From positions 96,855-160,854 of the forward strand of contig NZ_BCXE01000002.1 of NCBI RefSeq assembly GCF_001894945.1: a stretch of DNA of 64,000 nucleotides. Reading direction: 5' to 3'. A program made the translations under genes and the position numbers. A model generated the notes under the pieces. The model did no database searches, was not told where the DNA came from, and saw nothing but the letters and a program-made list of their open reading frames with translations. The stretch is from Rhodococcus ruber NBRC 15591 (GTDB taxonomy: Bacteria; Actinomycetota; Actinomycetes; Mycobacteriales; Mycobacteriaceae). This document shows positions 62,207 through 64,000 of the stretch, one piece after another; the stretch's first letter is position 1; every line of letters starts with the position of its first letter.

Positions 62207-62316
62207 TTCAGCCCGTGTCGTCCGAGGGCTTTCAGCCCGTGTCGTCCGAGGGCTTTCAGCCCGTGTCGTCCGAGGGCTTTCAGCCCGTGTCGTCCGAGGG
62301 CTTTCAGCCCGTGTCC
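62207..62316 (-). repeat. 24-bp tandem repeat in the leader of the AraC-type gene
   Basis: Four perfect copies of a 24-bp unit beginning TTCAGCCCGTGTCG (62207-62230, 62231-62254, 62255-62278, 62279-62302), then a partial copy to 62316. Each junction forms a small hairpin on the minus strand (GGGCT-GAA-AGCCC). The frame stays open through it, giving GLKALGRH repeats on the minus strand, but no start or ribosome-binding site suggests translation. The surrounding 338-bp gap also holds a TCGTCATGACGA palindrome (62372-62383) and the pheA2 promoter region. Confidence 0.9.
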
Positions 62317-62489
62317 GCGAACACTACTACCCAGTGTGATGAGCAACACGTCCCCGGGCAAACAGCGTCGTTCGTCATGACGACCGCGTCGAACGGATAG
62401 CGACCGCGCTCAGCGGATCGCGAAGGCCGTCCGACCGCTCCTATGGTCTACATCACATCACGACGGAACGACCGGCAAGGAGCGCCGAA

Positions 62490-63053
62490 ATGGATCAGCG
62501 TCGGCTCCGAAACATCTTCGGACAGTTCGCAAGTGGCGTCACCGTGATCACCTGCGCCAACCACGAGGGCACCCCGCACGGCGCAACGGTCACCGCGTTC
62601 ACCGCGGTCTCCCTCGAGCCCCGCCTGTGCCAGGTCACCCTGACCCGGACGTCCAAGGCGTGCGCCTTCCTCTCCGGCGCGCCGTTCGCAGTGAACATCC
62701 TCGCCGCCGACCAGGTCGACACCGCCCTGCACTTCGCCGGCCGGCCGCAGACCCCCGGCCCGGTGTTCGAGGACGGCCCCACCGCACCGGTGCTCACCGG
62801 AGCAGCGGCAACCCTGTCCTGCGTTCCGTGGCGCGAGTACGACGGCGGCGACCACGTCATCTACATCGGCGAGATCGTCGACGCGCAGTGCCGCGACACC
62901 GAGCCGCTGCTGTTCTACCGCAGCACCTTCCACGAACTCGGCGCACCGAGCGCCTCCGCGGCGTGGAACGGGTCGATGGACGACCCGCACAGCGGCTGGT
63001 TCGACGCCCGGACCCGGTTCACCCCGCTGCACGTCGACACCGCCGTCCGCTGA
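62490..63053 (+). CDS. pheA2: Flavin reductase component of phenol hydroxylase
   Basis: Flavin:NADH reductase of 187 aa supplying reduced FAD to the oxygenase. Typical stretches: [20 protein letters not shown] (about residues 10-29), [20 protein letters not shown], and [13 protein letters not shown] at 62490 follows AAGGAG. Gene order pheA2-pheA1 with an AraC regulator is that of Rhodococcus phenol hydroxylase. A 4-hydroxyphenylacetate or chlorophenol enzyme is possible; proximity to catABC favours phenol. Confidence 0.9.
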   Translation: MDQRRLRNIFGQFASGVTVITCANHEGTPHGATVTAFTAVSLEPRLCQVTLTRTSKACAFLSGAPFAVNILAADQVDTALHFAGRPQTPGPVFEDGPTAPVLTGAAATLSCVPWREYDGGDHVIYIGEIVDAQCRDTEPLLFYRSTFHELGAPSASAAWNGSMDDPHSGWFDARTRFTPLHVDTAVR

Positions 63054-63100
63054 CCCCGCATCTTCCATCCCAGTCACGTCCCATTCGCAAGGAGACAGCC

Positions 63101-64000
63101 ATGACCACCCTCGAGTCCCGTCCCGACGAGAACGCGATCGACCGTTCCGAGGTCAACGTCGCCGCCGACGCCCCGGCGAACCGGCAGCAGAACTTCGCCA
63201 CGCGACCGATGACCGGCGACGAGTACATCGAGTCGATCAAGGACGGCCGCGAGATCTGGCTGCACGGCGAGCGCGTCAAGGACTTCACCAACCACCCGGC
63301 GTTCCGCAACTCCATCCGCATGACCGCCCGGCTGTACGACGCGCTGCACACCGGTGAGCACGTCGGCACCCTCACCTGCCCCACCGACACCGGCAACGGC
63401 GGGGTGACCATGCCGTTCTTCCGCACCCCGAAGACCTCCGACGACCTGCTGAAAGAGCGCGACGCCATCGCCACCTGGGCGCGGATGACCTACGGCTGGA
63501 TGGGCCGGTCCCCCGACTACAAGGCGTCCTTCCTCGGCACGCTCAACGCCAACAGCGAGCTCTACGCCCCGTTCCAGGACAACGCCGAGCGCTGGTACCG
63601 CGAATCGCAGGAGAAGGTCCTGTACTGGAACCACGCCATCATCAACCCCCCGGTGGATCGTCAGCTCCCGCCCGACCAGGTGGGTGACGTGTTCATGAAG
63701 GTCGAGAAGGAAACGGATGCCGGCCTGATCGTCTCCGGCGCGAAGGTCGTCGCCACCGGCTCGGCGATCACCAACTACAACTTCATCGCCCACTACGGCC
63801 TGCCGATCAAGAAGAAGGAATTCGCCCTGATCTGCACGGTGCCGATGGACGCGCCGGGCATCAAGCTCATCTCCCGGGCCTCCTACAGCCAGAACGCCGC
63901 CGTCGTCGGCTCGCCGTTCGACTACCCGCTCTCCTCGCGCATGGACGAGAACGACGCCATCTTCATCTTCGACAAGGTGCTGGTGCCGTGGGAGAACGTC
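63101..64000 (+). CDS. pheA1: Phenol hydroxylase oxygenase component, 3' end outside window
   Basis: FADH2-dependent monooxygenase of the HpaB/PheA1 family, first 300 residues visible. Family stretches: [19 protein letters not shown] (about residues 35-53), [14 protein letters not shown] (about 128) and [14 protein letters not shown] (about 222). ATG at 63101 follows GGAGAC. Together with PheA2 it would convert phenol to catechol, the substrate of CatA. The reading frame is open at position 64000. Confidence 0.92.
   Translation, partial: MTTLESRPDENAIDRSEVNVAADAPANRQQNFATRPMTGDEYIESIKDGREIWLHGERVKDFTNHPAFRNSIRMTARLYDALHTGEHVGTLTCPTDTGNGGVTMPFFRTPKTSDDLLKERDAIATWARMTYGWMGRSPDYKASFLGTLNANSELYAPFQDNAERWYRESQEKVLYWNHAIINPPVDRQLPPDQVGDVFMKVEKETDAGLIVSGAKVVATGSAITNYNFIAHYGLPIKKKEFALICTVPMDAPGIKLISRASYSQNAAVVGSPFDYPLSSRMDENDAIFIFDKVLVPWENV

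Noticed and set aside
62207..62316. Regular repeats that could suggest a CRISPR array
   Set aside because: Units are directly adjacent with no unique spacers, and no cas genes are near; it is a simple tandem repeat.

Overview
The window is high-GC DNA (close to 70% by eye) from an actinomycete, most likely Rhodococcus or a close relative in the Mycobacteriales. Several things point there: an NDMA/mycothiol-type zinc alcohol dehydrogenase, a WhiB-family Fe-S regulator, PPE/EspG-like type VII secretion genes, a fused pcaL gene, and cat, pca and two-component phenol hydroxylase clusters with IclR and AraC regulators. Many starts are GTG and many genes overlap by 4 nt (ATGA/GTGA). I saw no insertion sequence, integrase, prophage, CRISPR array or rRNA.

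Layout. 1-3.6 kb: 3' part of a CDF metal exporter, an NDMA-type alcohol dehydrogenase, and two tandem SRPBCC proteins. 3.6-8.4 kb: amino-acid catabolism (4-hydroxyphenylpyruvate dioxygenase, Lrp/AsnC regulator, Glu/Leu/Phe/Val-type dehydrogenase, APC permease). 8.5-13.3 kb: two SDRs, a thiolase and an acyl-CoA dehydrogenase, with a divergent TetR regulator over two near-identical palindromes. 13.3-20.3 kb: two operons of secreted or type VII-secretion-associated proteins (DUF3558 lipoprotein, PPE-like protein, EspG; then an anchored protein, a WXG-like protein and a small partner) around DUF309 and LON-domain genes. 20.5-26.5 kb: L-lactate utilisation, with lutABC ending in a translationally coupled whiB-like gene, a divergent lactate permease, an LldR-type regulator, two near-identical operators, then initiator tRNA-fMet. 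26.7-29.6 kb: AI-2E-type exporter, two AhpD-fold proteins and a MarR regulator.

29.7-38.4 kb is a complete protocatechuate branch of the beta-ketoadipate pathway (pcaJI divergent from pcaHGBLRF, plus an AAHS-type transporter). 38.5-49.5 kb is the most intriguing part: fourteen minus-strand genes, mostly overlapping or nearly so. They encode a Rieske oxygenase and its reductase, an extradiol (VOC) dioxygenase, an alpha/beta hydrolase, a normal and a catalytically degenerate SDR, a ThDP enzyme, an aldehyde dehydrogenase, a cupin, two RidA-like proteins and three small poorly known proteins. A MarR gene lies upstream and a 37-bp inverted repeat sits before the first gene. I read this as a specialised aromatic or heteroaromatic degradation pathway whose substrate cannot be named from sequence.

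50.3-57.8 kb is mixed: PEP mutase/isocitrate lyase family protein, NDH-2 with a divergent LysR, monoacylglycerol lipase, LigB-type dioxygenase, HSL-type esterase and a phosphodiesterase. 57.8-64 kb is the catechol branch (catABC with IclR-type catR), followed by an AraC-type regulator and pheA2-pheA1 (phenol to catechol), the last gene cut by the window edge. Together the right half takes phenol, catechol and protocatechuate to beta-ketoadipate and then, through pcaIJ and pcaF, to succinyl-CoA and acetyl-CoA.

The non-coding DNA is rich in structure. There are two dispersed palindromic repeat families (51 bp at 29568 and 55476; about 58 bp at 20337 and 37087), several perfect 13-21 bp terminator stems, intercistronic hairpins in catABC, and a 24-bp tandem repeat in the leader of the AraC-type gene.
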